A stretch of 64,000 bases of DNA from Actinobaculum sp. oral taxon 183 str. F0552. Its GTDB lineage: Bacteria > Actinomycetota > Actinomycetes > Actinomycetales > Actinomycetaceae. Both the position numbers and the translations under genes were made by a program. Where the stretch lies: the NCBI RefSeq assembly GCF_000466165.1, contig NZ_KE951405.1, forward strand, positions 22,501-86,500, read 5' to 3'. Position 1 is the stretch's first letter, and each line of letters opens with the position of its first letter. Shown here piece by piece: positions 24,561 to 32,401 of this stretch. The notes beneath the pieces are model-generated. The model saw nothing but the letters and a program-made list of their open reading frames with translations. It searched no databases and had not been told where the DNA came from.

Positions 24561-25766
24561 TTAAAAGTTCCGCTTCTTCTGGTTTTGCTGAGCTCTTTTC
24601 TTTCTGTTCGCCTGCTTGGCCCTAGATCGCGCGCGTTCCGCCTGCCGGCGCTCATAGCGTTTACGCGCGCGTTCAGCGTCAGTAAGACCGTCTTTTCCGC
24701 GAACTTCGGCCGATTCAGAGGCCTCCTCCTGCTCCCCAGATTCATCAGCGTCCCGATCGGCTGGATGTGGTGAAACCAATGAATCGCCTGGACGAATCCC
24801 AGCTTTCTTTGCGCGTTCCTTACTCAGAGGCTGCACCCTCTGGCCGCCATTCTTTCTAGCTTCCTCAGCTTCGAGCTGCGCAATCTCATCACCACTCAGC
24901 CCTTCTCGCCTCCGCTTTTCCCGCAAACGCTTTTCACGTTCACGATAGGCTTGAGAACCAGGCGTCGGATTGTGTCGAATAAACCAGGCCTGTTGCCCCA
25001 TATTCCAGATATTGCCAGCAACCCAGTAAACTAATACGCCAATTTGGAAAACACTTCCCATAAAAAGATAAACAACAGGCATTCCGTACATCATTATCTT
25101 TTGAGTACGAAACATAGGATTAGAAGAATCCATTGCTGAATCGGGCATATTTTTCATAGTTAATTGTCGCTGAGTGAAAAACATCGTGACACTCATAAAC
25201 AAAACCAATACAGCGGCAACGATTCGAACATTAGTAGCGGCAGAACCAGCATCTTCAGCGACTCGGAACGAAGAAGACAATGGCGCGCCAAAAACTGTGG
25301 AATTCTCAAAATCCGTGGCGATTTGTTTCGTTATAGGACCCAGCGCTCCACGTTTGCCTTCAGCAATAGCAGGGAAAGCGTAAAGAACCCGATAAAGTGA
25401 AAATAAAATTGGCATCTGCACGAGCATAGGCAGACAAGAAGCAAATTGGGATGTGCCATGTTTACGATAAAGCGCCTGCAATTCTTCTTGCTGACGTCGC
25501 AACGAAACTTGATCACGCTTACCTTTGTATTTCTTCTGAATCTTTTTAATCTCAGGTTGCAGAATCTGCATCTGCCGTGATGATCTAATCTGACGATTAT
25601 ACAAAGGCAACACAAGAAGACGTACGACAACGGTTAGGCCGAGAATTGCCACAACCCAAGCCGGACCGGGGCCATCCGACATGCCAACGAAGGCCAGCAC
25701 CTTGTGAATCAAGTTCATAATCCACGCAACAACCCACATAACCGGGGCAAGGATTGTATCCGTCAT
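24561..25766 (-). CDS. yidC: Membrane protein insertase YidC
   Basis: A 401-residue Oxa1/YidC insertase. Hydrophobic segments lie near residues 37-57, 108-128, 170-195 and 225-260. Between the first two is the basic cytoplasmic hairpin (RQIRSSRQMQILQPEIKKIQ), and the conserved arginine lies in TVVVRLLVLPLY. The C-terminal 130 residues are a highly charged, Lys/Arg/Glu-rich tail that probably touches ribosomes. It inserts membrane proteins, alone or with SecYEG. The gene order rpmH-rnpA-yidD-yidC-khpB is conserved across bacteria. Confidence 0.96.
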   Translation of the reverse strand: MTDTILAPVMWVVAWIMNLIHKVLAFVGMSDGPGPAWVVAILGLTVVVRLLVLPLYNRQIRSSRQMQILQPEIKKIQKKYKGKRDQVSLRRQQEELQALYRKHGTSQFASCLPMLVQMPILFSLYRVLYAFPAIAEGKRGALGPITKQIATDFENSTVFGAPLSSSFRVAEDAGSAATNVRIVAAVLVLFMSVTMFFTQRQLTMKNMPDSAMDSSNPMFRTQKIMMYGMPVVYLFMGSVFQIGVLVYWVAGNIWNMGQQAWFIRHNPTPGSQAYREREKRLREKRRREGLSGDEIAQLEAEEARKNGGQRVQPLSKERAKKAGIRPGDSLVSPHPADRDADESGEQEEASESAEVRGKDGLTDAERARKRYERRQAERARSRAKQANRKKRAQQNQKKRNF

Positions 25767-25839
25767 TCACGCCTCTTCTTTCAATCGTAGCGGGCAGATC
25801 CGCATAGTCGATCAAGCTTTGAGGAAAATAATGAAGCTC

Positions 25840-26187
25840 TCATGAGTGGCTTCGTGCTTTCCCTATTTCGTCCGCATCGCCTGAAGAAATATGATCCTCA
25901 GCGTCTTCATGCTCATACAGAGCATGAAGTTCGTCGCTATCCAGTGGTCGTTTAGGCCATTCTCCCTTCGGCGGTACTCGGTCCACTCCGCCTTTGCTCC
26001 ACGGGTTACACCGCAGAATCCTCCACACACTCAGTAGTGTACCTTTAATGGCCCCGTGAATGCCGAAAGCCTCTATCGCGTACTGCGAACAGGTGGGCGC
26101 ATATCGGCACCTCGGCGCAAAAGCAGGCGATACCCGACGTTGATAGAAACGAACGGGTGCCGCAAGAATTCGAGAGGCGAAGCTCAT
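25840..26187 (-). CDS. yidD: Membrane protein insertion efficiency factor YidD
   Basis: A 115-residue protein with the YidD core [20 protein letters not shown] followed by [17 protein letters not shown] and RILRCNPW. Cysteines at the [10 protein letters not shown] segment are the family hallmark. It aids YidC-dependent insertion at the inner face of the membrane. The start overlaps the rnpA stop by 4 bp, indicating coupled translation. The C-terminal 40 residues are an acidic extension beyond the core. Confidence 0.93.
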   Translation of the reverse strand: MSFASRILAAPVRFYQRRVSPAFAPRCRYAPTCSQYAIEAFGIHGAIKGTLLSVWRILRCNPWSKGGVDRVPPKGEWPKRPLDSDELHALYEHEDAEDHISSGDADEIGKARSHS

Positions 26188-26552
26188 TGCCCACGTCTCC
26201 CCGCTTTATCCCGGGCGAGGGCGATGCACCGGTCCAAATCGGCTGCGAGCTGCGTCGACGTCGCCCCACGAGCCTGTGGAAAAACCCGTATCACAACCAT
26301 ATCTCCTGGGCCGAAATTATCAATTCTTATCCTGACGATGTGCCGGAGTTGTCTGTACAAACGATGCCGAACGACTGAATTTCCCACACTTCTCGGTATG
26401 ATGAAGCCGACCTTCACCGGTCGAAGGTCGGCTCTGTTTTCCTCCCGATCACTGTCAATGGCTATGAGCAAACGAGAAGATCCACCGCGAGTTCCCTTGA
26501 AAGCCCGGGAAAACTCAGCCGAGTTCCGCATTCGGTTCTCGGCTGGAAGCAA
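26184..26552 (-). CDS. rnpA: Ribonuclease P protein component
   Basis: A 122-residue basic protein that binds the RNase P RNA and helps mature tRNA 5' ends. The RNR signature is clear: [17 protein letters not shown] near residues 55-71, and the N-terminus (LPAENRMRN) is typical. It begins with TTG at 26552, three bases after the rpmH stop; an internal ATG at 26531 would cut off conserved residues. It overlaps yidD by 4 bp. Confidence 0.95.
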   Translation of the reverse strand: MLPAENRMRNSAEFSRAFKGTRGGSSRLLIAIDSDREENRADLRPVKVGFIIPRSVGNSVVRHRLYRQLRHIVRIRIDNFGPGDMVVIRVFPQARGATSTQLAADLDRCIALARDKAGRRGQ

Positions 26553-26555
26553 GAC

Positions 26556-26693
26556 TCAGGCGGACAGCGAAGCACGGCCTTTACGGCGTCGCGCAGAGAC
26601 GACGGCGCGTCCAGCTCGGGTGCTCATACGCTTACGAAAGCCGTGTACTTTGGCCCGACGACGATTATTCGGTTGAAATGTCCGCTTGGTCAC
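26556..26693 (-). CDS. rpmH: 50S ribosomal protein L34
   Basis: A 45-residue, very basic protein read from GTG 26693 with GGGAG about 8 bp upstream. The translation begins with [13 protein letters not shown] and continues with the family run [15 protein letters not shown], ending in a Lys/Arg-rich tail. It matches L34 in length and sequence and lies three bases before rnpA, the universal order. Confidence 0.97.
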   Translation of the reverse strand: MTKRTFQPNNRRRAKVHGFRKRMSTRAGRAVVSARRRKGRASLSA

Positions 26694-26846
26694 GGCTCTT
26701 CTCCCACGTTAGAACTGACACGAGGGTTAACCTCGCGGTTGGCAGGCACCTAGGAGGTGCGCAAATGACATATCGACTTTACGCGACATTCGACTGCCGG
26801 GTCAATGTGAGAATCTATCGGGTGACGGGAATCTCAGGCATAAGAA

Positions 26847-26868
26847 TGAATGACATGGGTGTCATTCA
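26847..26868. promoter_or_regulatory. Perfect inverted repeat upstream of dnaA
   Basis: TGAATGACA (26847-26855) and TGTCATTCA (26860-26868) are perfect complements around TGGG. A second GAATGACAT half-site lies at 26938-26946, 90 bp away. The dyad is 4 bp from the first DnaA box. It looks like a regulator-binding site; the protein is unknown. Confidence 0.55.
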
Positions 26869-26976
26869 CCGCTTTCCACACGTGTGCATTTTCCGGCACC
26901 GCAGAGTTTGAGGCAGTTTCCCGGAATTCGGCCGGACGAATGACATCCGTGTAATTTCCACAGGTGTGGAGAAACC

Positions 26977-26985
26977 TGTGGATAA
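26977..26985 (-). promoter_or_regulatory. Perfect DnaA box
   Basis: TTATCCACA on the minus strand, closely preceded by two related boxes. It matches the canonical high-affinity DnaA box exactly. Confidence 0.8.
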
Positions 26986-27079
26986 CGTGTTATCACTATC
27001 CCCAGACGACTGTCTAGAATGGCTTCGGGCTTCGCACCGGAGGCACAGGCGGACGCCACACACAGTAGGAAGGGGCTCA

Positions 27080-28696
27080 ATGAACGACAGCAATCCAGCC
27101 AAGGACGCATGGGTAGCGGCGGCAGAGTTGTTACGCTCCGACGGCTCGCTGTCAGATTCCCAGGAGGCATTCGTCCGCATGGCCTATCCATTGGCATGCG
27201 TCGACGAGATCTTCATGATCGCGGTCGGATCGGAATTTGTGAAGACCTGGATCGAAGAGCATGTCGCCAAAGCCATGACGGAGATGCTGTCTAACATACT
27301 CGGTCGTAACGTCCGACTGATGATTTCTGTAGATCCCAGCATCAACGATGTTCAACCTACCCAAACAACGAGTAATGCAGGCTTCACTACCAAAAACTTT
27401 CATTACTCTGAAAAAGAAGAAATACCTACAAAAACCAAGTCTTCATATTCTTCTCCGGATAACTCCACCTCGGAAGGATTTTCGCTAGAAACAGACATAG
27501 AATCAACACAAAATAATAACCTAAACAAAATTGATAAAAACTATCAATCAGGTAAAGCACGTACAAATAATTTATCGAATAAAATTCATGGTCGACATGC
27601 GGTAACAAAAAAAACTTCAAGGCATAATTTGGAACTTATGGAAAGGATTCATGCAGCACGATTGAATCCTCGCTACACATTTGACAATTTCGTGATTGGT
27701 GACTCTAATAGATTCCCTACAGCCACGTCACTTGCTGTAGCGGAATCTCCAGGCACTACATACAATCCTCTTTTTCTATATTCCGACTCTGGAATGGGAA
27801 AAACGCATCTTATGCATGCCATAGGAAATTACGTGATAAATTTATTTTCTGGAAGTAAAGTTCGATATGTAAGCGCAGAAGAATTCACAAACGCTTTTAT
27901 TAACTCCGTACGCGATGGAAAGCAAGCTGAATTTAAAGATCAATTCCGAACAGTCGATATACTTCTAATAGACGACATACAATTTATTGGCGGCCGTGAT
28001 ACGACTGTAGAAGAATTCTTTCATACTTTCAATGCTTTAACTAACTCTAACAAACAGATTGTAATTACTTCTGACGTTTCTCCTCATCTCCTTAATGGAT
28101 TTGAAGAGCGTATGATATCACGCTTCAACTCAGGCGTAACTGCGAACATCGACCGACCTAACCTCGAGACCAGAATCGCCATTCTCGAGAAGAAAGCGGA
28201 TTCGGATGGCTTCAACGTTCCGCGAGAGGTCAACGAATACATCGCAACTCATATGACGACTAATGTCCGCGAAATGGAAGGCGCCTTACGGCGTGTTACC
28301 GCTTTCGCCGACTTGTCCAAGCAAGCTATTACTCTTAAACTTGCAGAAATGATTTTAAAAGACTTAATTAATAATCCTGACTCCATAGAAATAACTGCTT
28401 CTCTTATAATGGCACAGACAGCACGTTATTTTGATATAAAAATTGAAGAAATGACTTCGGCAGATCGTAGTCGTATGCTTGTTACTGCACGTCAAATAGC
28501 AATGTATCTTTGCCGTGAAATGACTGATTTGTCTCTGCCAAAAATTGGTGAGCTTTTTGGAAAACGAGATCATACAACCGTTATGCATGCTTGCAGAAAA
28601 ATTGATAAACAAATGGCTGAACGTCAGGTTACATATAATCAAGTCTCAGAGTTAACAAGTCGAATTAAACAAGCTGCTCAGCAGGCTCAAGGATAA
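27080..28696 (+). CDS. dnaA: Chromosomal replication initiator DnaA
   Basis: A 538-residue initiator starting at ATG 27080 (AGGAAGGGG upstream). Domain I is residues 1-90, domain II an Asn/Ser/Thr/Lys-rich linker of about 100 residues, the AAA+ domain about 200-400, and the DNA-binding domain ends with DLSLPKIGELFGKRDHTTV near 480-500. Two oddities: the first P-loop glycine is replaced (SDSGMGKT, residues 235-242), and the box VII region reads ERMISRFNSGV where most DnaA proteins have a conserved tryptophan after RF. The linker, much of the AAA+ domain and the 3' end are AT-rich, interrupted by a GC-richer patch near 28080-28320. Start of replication at oriC is the expected role. Confidence 0.96.
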   Translation: MNDSNPAKDAWVAAAELLRSDGSLSDSQEAFVRMAYPLACVDEIFMIAVGSEFVKTWIEEHVAKAMTEMLSNILGRNVRLMISVDPSINDVQPTQTTSNAGFTTKNFHYSEKEEIPTKTKSSYSSPDNSTSEGFSLETDIESTQNNNLNKIDKNYQSGKARTNNLSNKIHGRHAVTKKTSRHNLELMERIHAARLNPRYTFDNFVIGDSNRFPTATSLAVAESPGTTYNPLFLYSDSGMGKTHLMHAIGNYVINLFSGSKVRYVSAEEFTNAFINSVRDGKQAEFKDQFRTVDILLIDDIQFIGGRDTTVEEFFHTFNALTNSNKQIVITSDVSPHLLNGFEERMISRFNSGVTANIDRPNLETRIAILEKKADSDGFNVPREVNEYIATHMTTNVREMEGALRRVTAFADLSKQAITLKLAEMILKDLINNPDSIEITASLIMAQTARYFDIKIEEMTSADRSRMLVTARQIAMYLCREMTDLSLPKIGELFGKRDHTTVMHACRKIDKQMAERQVTYNQVSELTSRIKQAAQQAQG

Positions 28697-29132
28697 TCCA
28701 CAGGTCATGTGCGTTTCCTTGTGCCCACTGCCTTCTGATCTGTGGAAAGGAAGAACTCAGGCTGTGGAGATTCCGAAGGCGAAAATGTCTCATCCACCGC
28801 AAAGCGAGGCTGTCCCCGTCAGAGTCCACACGGACTTGCACACGCAGAGAGCCCGACATTTCGGGGAAAGGGTCCGGTTTCCACAATATCCACACGGCCT
28901 ACTACAGCCACCAACCTCTTTACCCTTGAAGTGCCATCGACCGGTCATGGACTCCGCAAGTGATTCGCCGGACTCCGGGGTCGACGAATCCGGCAGCATG
29001 AATGGGAAGGTCCCGACCTCGAGAGAAGAAGGCGAAGCCGATGTCCACAAAACCACGAGTCTCGCGTAGAGTGGTTATGCCCGCGCCTATGTCCGTGGGA
29101 TCCGTCACTGTGTCAAGGAAAGAAGGTCACCC
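28697..29132. other. Probable oriC (dnaA-dnaN intergenic region)
   Basis: A 436-bp non-coding gap with many DnaA-box-like sequences: TAATCCACA 28694-28702, TGTGGAAAG 28741-28749, TGTGGAGAT 28763-28771, a TCCACA core 28825-28830, abutting GTTTCCACA and ATATCCACA at 28877-28894, and ATGTCCACA 29041-29049. In most actinobacteria this gap is the replication origin. The spacer is not itself very AT-rich; the neighbouring 3' end of dnaA is the most AT-rich candidate for unwinding. Confidence 0.75.
28877..28894 (+). promoter_or_regulatory. Tandem DnaA boxes
   Basis: Two directly abutting 9-mers, GTTTCCACA and ATATCCACA, in the same orientation. Close packing of this kind is typical of oriC. Confidence 0.6.
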
Positions 29133-30266
29133 GTGAAGCTCAGGGTTGAGCACGACGTTTTTGCCGACGCCATTTCGTGGGTTGCGCATACCATTCCCTC
29201 GAGGCCGTCGCTTCCCGTGCTGGCCGGAATACGGATCGAGGCCTTCAAGGACGGCACGGTGGCGCTCAGTTCTTACGATCCAGACATAGCTTCACACGTC
29301 GCAATCGAGGCAGCGGTCAATGAGCCCGGCGAGATCCTCGTCCATGGGCGCCTTCTGGCGGATTTCGCTCGTGCACTTCCGAACAGGCCCATCGACATGC
29401 AAGTATCCGGTTCGAAACTCGAAGTGACATGCGGTTCCTCGCGTATTGTTATGCAGTCCATGCCTTTGGAGGATTATCCCGCCGCTCCGGACATGCCCGA
29501 TCTGACAGGCGCCGTTGATGGAGCTTTGTGGCAAGAGGCGGTCGCACAGGTGGTTTCGGCTGCATCAAACGATGATACTCTTCCTCTCCTTATTTCGGTA
29601 TGTATAGAAATCGAAGGAAGGCAAGTGTCTCTTATGGCCACAGATCGCTATAGACTTGCGGTGCGTGATCTCGAGTGGGAGCCGACTCGAGATGACGTGC
29701 AGGAGCGAATTCTTATACGGGCTTCGCGTTTGTCCGATATAGCCAAGTCATTGGGATCCGCTGGAAAGGTCGAGATTTCGGTCGGTGACGGCAATCGAGG
29801 GGGCGTCATCGGGTTTTCAGCGGCGGGACGCCAGAATGTCGCTCGTCTCATCGATGGCGATTATCCTCAGGTTCGCAATCTCTTCCCCTCGGATGTGAGC
29901 GGGTACGCCGTCGTCAATCGCCAGGAGATGCTCGACGCCATTAAGCGCGCTCGCCTCGTGGTTGAAAAGAATTCGGCGGTGCGGCTGTCCTTCAGCGAAG
30001 GACAGGTGATTCTCGAGGCCGGCCAAGGTGACAATGCGCAAACCAGTGAGGCGTTGGAGGCTACGCTTGCTGGCGAGGACATAGTCATGGCTTTCAATCC
30101 GGGCTTTCTACAGGAAGGATTGAGTTCGACGAGCGCTGAATACATTCGTTTGTCTTTCACAAATCCGTCAAAACCTGCTGTTCTGACTGCACAACGTGAA
30201 ATAGGAAGTGACGATTCACAAGATTTTCGTTTGTTACTTATGCCTATTCGGACATATAATTCATAA
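29133..30266 (+). CDS. dnaN: DNA polymerase III beta sliding clamp
   Basis: A 377-residue clamp with three similar domains. MKLRVEHDVFADAISWVAHT at the start, LPVLAGIRIEA near 28-38, MATDRYRLAVRD near 170-181 and the C-terminal LLLMPIRTYN are family marks. It encircles DNA and tethers polymerase III and repair factors. The GTG start 29133 has an AGAAGG site. It begins the rightward block dnaN-recF-dciA; the final 100 bp are noticeably AT-rich. Confidence 0.96.
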   Translation: MKLRVEHDVFADAISWVAHTIPSRPSLPVLAGIRIEAFKDGTVALSSYDPDIASHVAIEAAVNEPGEILVHGRLLADFARALPNRPIDMQVSGSKLEVTCGSSRIVMQSMPLEDYPAAPDMPDLTGAVDGALWQEAVAQVVSAASNDDTLPLLISVCIEIEGRQVSLMATDRYRLAVRDLEWEPTRDDVQERILIRASRLSDIAKSLGSAGKVEISVGDGNRGGVIGFSAAGRQNVARLIDGDYPQVRNLFPSDVSGYAVVNRQEMLDAIKRARLVVEKNSAVRLSFSEGQVILEAGQGDNAQTSEALEATLAGEDIVMAFNPGFLQEGLSSTSAEYIRLSFTNPSKPAVLTAQREIGSDDSQDFRLLLMPIRTYNS

Positions 30267-30295
30267 CGTTTTGAAAATATTCTCGGAGTCTCAAA

Positions 30296-31528
30296 ATGTA
30301 TTTGAGCGATTTAGCTTTAACTGATTTTCGTTCATACATTCAAACTCTTATTCATATTGATCCAGGTGTAGTAATTTTAATTGGTGACAACGGACAGGGA
30401 AAGACGAATGCAGTGGAGGCGATTACCTACCTTGCAACGCTTTCCTCGCATCGAGTTTCCTCGGACGCAGCCCTTATCAGACAAGGCGCCAAGGCTGCCG
30501 TCATCCAAGCGAAAGTTCTGCATGGGCAGACACCGACGACTCTTCAGGTCGAGATCCGCTTCGGTCGGGCCAATCGTGCGCGCATCAACCGCGGACAGGT
30601 GCGTCCGGCAGAGATACTCGGAATCGTCAAGACGGTCGTCTTCGCTCCCGAAGATCTCGAACTGATTCGCGGTGATCCCAGTGCCCGCAGAGCTTATCTG
30701 GATTCGATCATGGTGCAACTCCGCCCCAGACTCGCCGGAGTGAGGACCGAATACGAGAAGGTCATGCGACAGCGCGGAGCGTTGTTGAAGTCCATTGGAG
30801 CAGCCCGACGTCGTGGCGCTTCGATCAACTCGAGTTCTCTAGACGTGTGGGATCTTCAGCTGGCGCGGTTGGGGGCCCAGATCACGGCGGCACGCGCCGA
30901 CATCGTCTCCAAGCTGCGGCCTCACGTCGACCGGTATTACCGCGAGCTCTCGAATGGGTCCCTCATGGCTCGCATCGACTATCGCGCTAATGCGAGTCAA
31001 GGGCATTTCGAACTTCCGACGCCTGAAAATCTTTCGGACGCGGAGTCGATAGCCGCCATTGAAAAGCACGAAGGAGAACTCGCCGATGCCGATTTCGCCG
31101 AAGTTCGGTTGATCGCTGAGCTCTCCGAACGGCGCGAGGCTGAAATGCAGAGGGGTGTCAATCTGGTTGGCCCCCATCGGGACGATCTCGCCTTAACGCT
31201 CGGTTCGCTCCCCGCTAGGGGGTACGCCTCGCACGGGGAGTCGTGGAGCTACGCTTTGGCGCTCAAACTGGCCGCATGGGAAATTCTACGCGCTGACGTT
31301 TCGGGTGAATGGGCTGAGGACGGCGAGCCCATTCTCATCCTCGACGACGTATTCTCCGAACTCGATGCGGGTCGTCGCGAACGCCTCGCCGGCATCGTCT
31401 CTCGAGCTGGGCAGGTCTTCGTCACGGTTGCCGTCGGCAGCGAGCTTCCCGAGGGATTGAACGGACAGCGATTGCATGTCGCCGATGGAAAGATGAGTCT
31501 TCGGGTCGAGGGTGTCGCCGATGCCTGA
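30296..31528 (+). CDS. recF: DNA replication and repair protein RecF
   Basis: A 410-residue SMC-like ATPase that loads RecA at gaps. Walker A is GDNGQGKTNAVEAI near residues 31-44, the ABC signature region lies near 295-325 (GPHRDDLALTLG, then SHGESWSYALALKLA), and Walker B is PILILDDVFSELD near 345-357. The first 100 bp of the gene are AT-rich, after which composition becomes GC-rich. It lies 29 bp after dnaN and overlaps dciA by 8 bp. Confidence 0.95.
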   Translation: MYLSDLALTDFRSYIQTLIHIDPGVVILIGDNGQGKTNAVEAITYLATLSSHRVSSDAALIRQGAKAAVIQAKVLHGQTPTTLQVEIRFGRANRARINRGQVRPAEILGIVKTVVFAPEDLELIRGDPSARRAYLDSIMVQLRPRLAGVRTEYEKVMRQRGALLKSIGAARRRGASINSSSLDVWDLQLARLGAQITAARADIVSKLRPHVDRYYRELSNGSLMARIDYRANASQGHFELPTPENLSDAESIAAIEKHEGELADADFAEVRLIAELSERREAEMQRGVNLVGPHRDDLALTLGSLPARGYASHGESWSYALALKLAAWEILRADVSGEWAEDGEPILILDDVFSELDAGRRERLAGIVSRAGQVFVTVAVGSELPEGLNGQRLHVADGKMSLRVEGVADA

Positions 31529-32132
31529 GGGAGCGATCGCCGGAGCGCGGCGTCAAGCCCGTCGAGAGGATCTCCTCGCGTTGCGTCAACTCGACCGAGT
31601 TCGCGAAACGGCTTTCGCTCGGGGAGAGGTGCGGATTCGCCAGCCGCTGGCCTCACAGACGGATGACGGGTCGAACGATGGGGACGGTCAGGCCGCTGAA
31701 GAACCGATTGGCGACGAGGTGTGGACTCCTGGTCCCGGGTGGGGGGATGTGGGTTCCGGTCCGCGTCCCTCCAGACGCGATCCCCGTCCGATCGGACAGC
31801 TTCTTGGACGTTTCGTGCGCGATCGAGGGTGGACGCAGCGGCTTGAAGTCGCCTCCGTCGTCTCCCGGTGGGATGAAATCGTCGGTCCGACTGTTGCCAG
31901 GCACTGCACTGTCGAGGAATTCGCCGAGGACGGAACTCTGACCCTGAGAACCTCGTCGACGTCGTGGGAAACGCAGATTCGAGCCCTTCTCGCCACGCTC
32001 GAGACCACGCTTGCGGAGGAAATCGGTGAAGGCGTGGTGAAGAGAATCGTCGTCAAGGGTCCCGCGCTTCCGAATTGGAAACATGGACGGTTTTCCGTTC
32101 CCGGCAGAGGCGTGCGAGACACTTACGACTGA
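31521..32132 (+). CDS. dciA: DciA-type replicative helicase loader (DUF721)
   Basis: A 203-residue protein. The C-terminal half carries the DUF721 core: GQLLGRFVRDRGWTQRLEVA, VVSRWDEIVGP, then TLTLRTSSTSWETQIRALL. DciA delivers the DnaB helicase in bacteria without DnaC or DnaI. The N-terminal 90 residues are charged and of low complexity. ATG 31521 overlaps the recF stop; GTG 31512 is an alternative. Its place between recF and gyrB is standard for actinobacteria. Confidence 0.9.
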   Translation: MPEGAIAGARRQARREDLLALRQLDRVRETAFARGEVRIRQPLASQTDDGSNDGDGQAAEEPIGDEVWTPGPGWGDVGSGPRPSRRDPRPIGQLLGRFVRDRGWTQRLEVASVVSRWDEIVGPTVARHCTVEEFAEDGTLTLRTSSTSWETQIRALLATLETTLAEEIGEGVVKRIVVKGPALPNWKHGRFSVPGRGVRDTYD

Positions 32133-32401
32133 CCTCCATGTTGTATTTGATATATTTAAATAGTTTAAAATAAATTTAAATGTGAACTATGGGGTGAATA
32201 ATGGGTGTATTGTGCGAAACTGAGGGGGCTAGTGGGAACTGTAACCTGCCTAACAATGCGGCGTAGGAGCCTGGGCAACCTGAGAATTCTCTGATGTGCG
32301 GTAGAATTGCCGAAGCCCCCATCCGTGTGGGGACCTACGACAGCGAGGTAGGACCGCCTGAGAACGACCTCGTGAACTCGAGTTTGAAGGAGTCGCCAAG
32401 C
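32133..32401 (+). other. dciA-gyrB intergenic region
   Basis: A 269-bp gap that starts with a very AT-rich run (about 32147-32182). Within it TTGATA and TAAATT are 18 bp apart and could be a promoter for gyrB. A GAAGGAG ribosome site at 32387-32393 fixes the gyrB start. No gene is visible. Confidence 0.4.

Larger units (their letters stand above)
26694..27079. other. rpmH-dnaA intergenic region with DnaA boxes
   Basis: This 386-bp divergent region holds the promoters of rpmH and dnaA and a cluster of DnaA-box-like sequences: TTTCCACAC 26873-26881, TTTCCACAG 26955-26963, an inverted copy at 26965-26973, and a perfect TTATCCACA on the minus strand at 26977-26985. It also holds a perfect 22-bp dyad (26847-26868). 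It may serve in dnaA autoregulation or as part of a bipartite origin. Confidence 0.7.
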
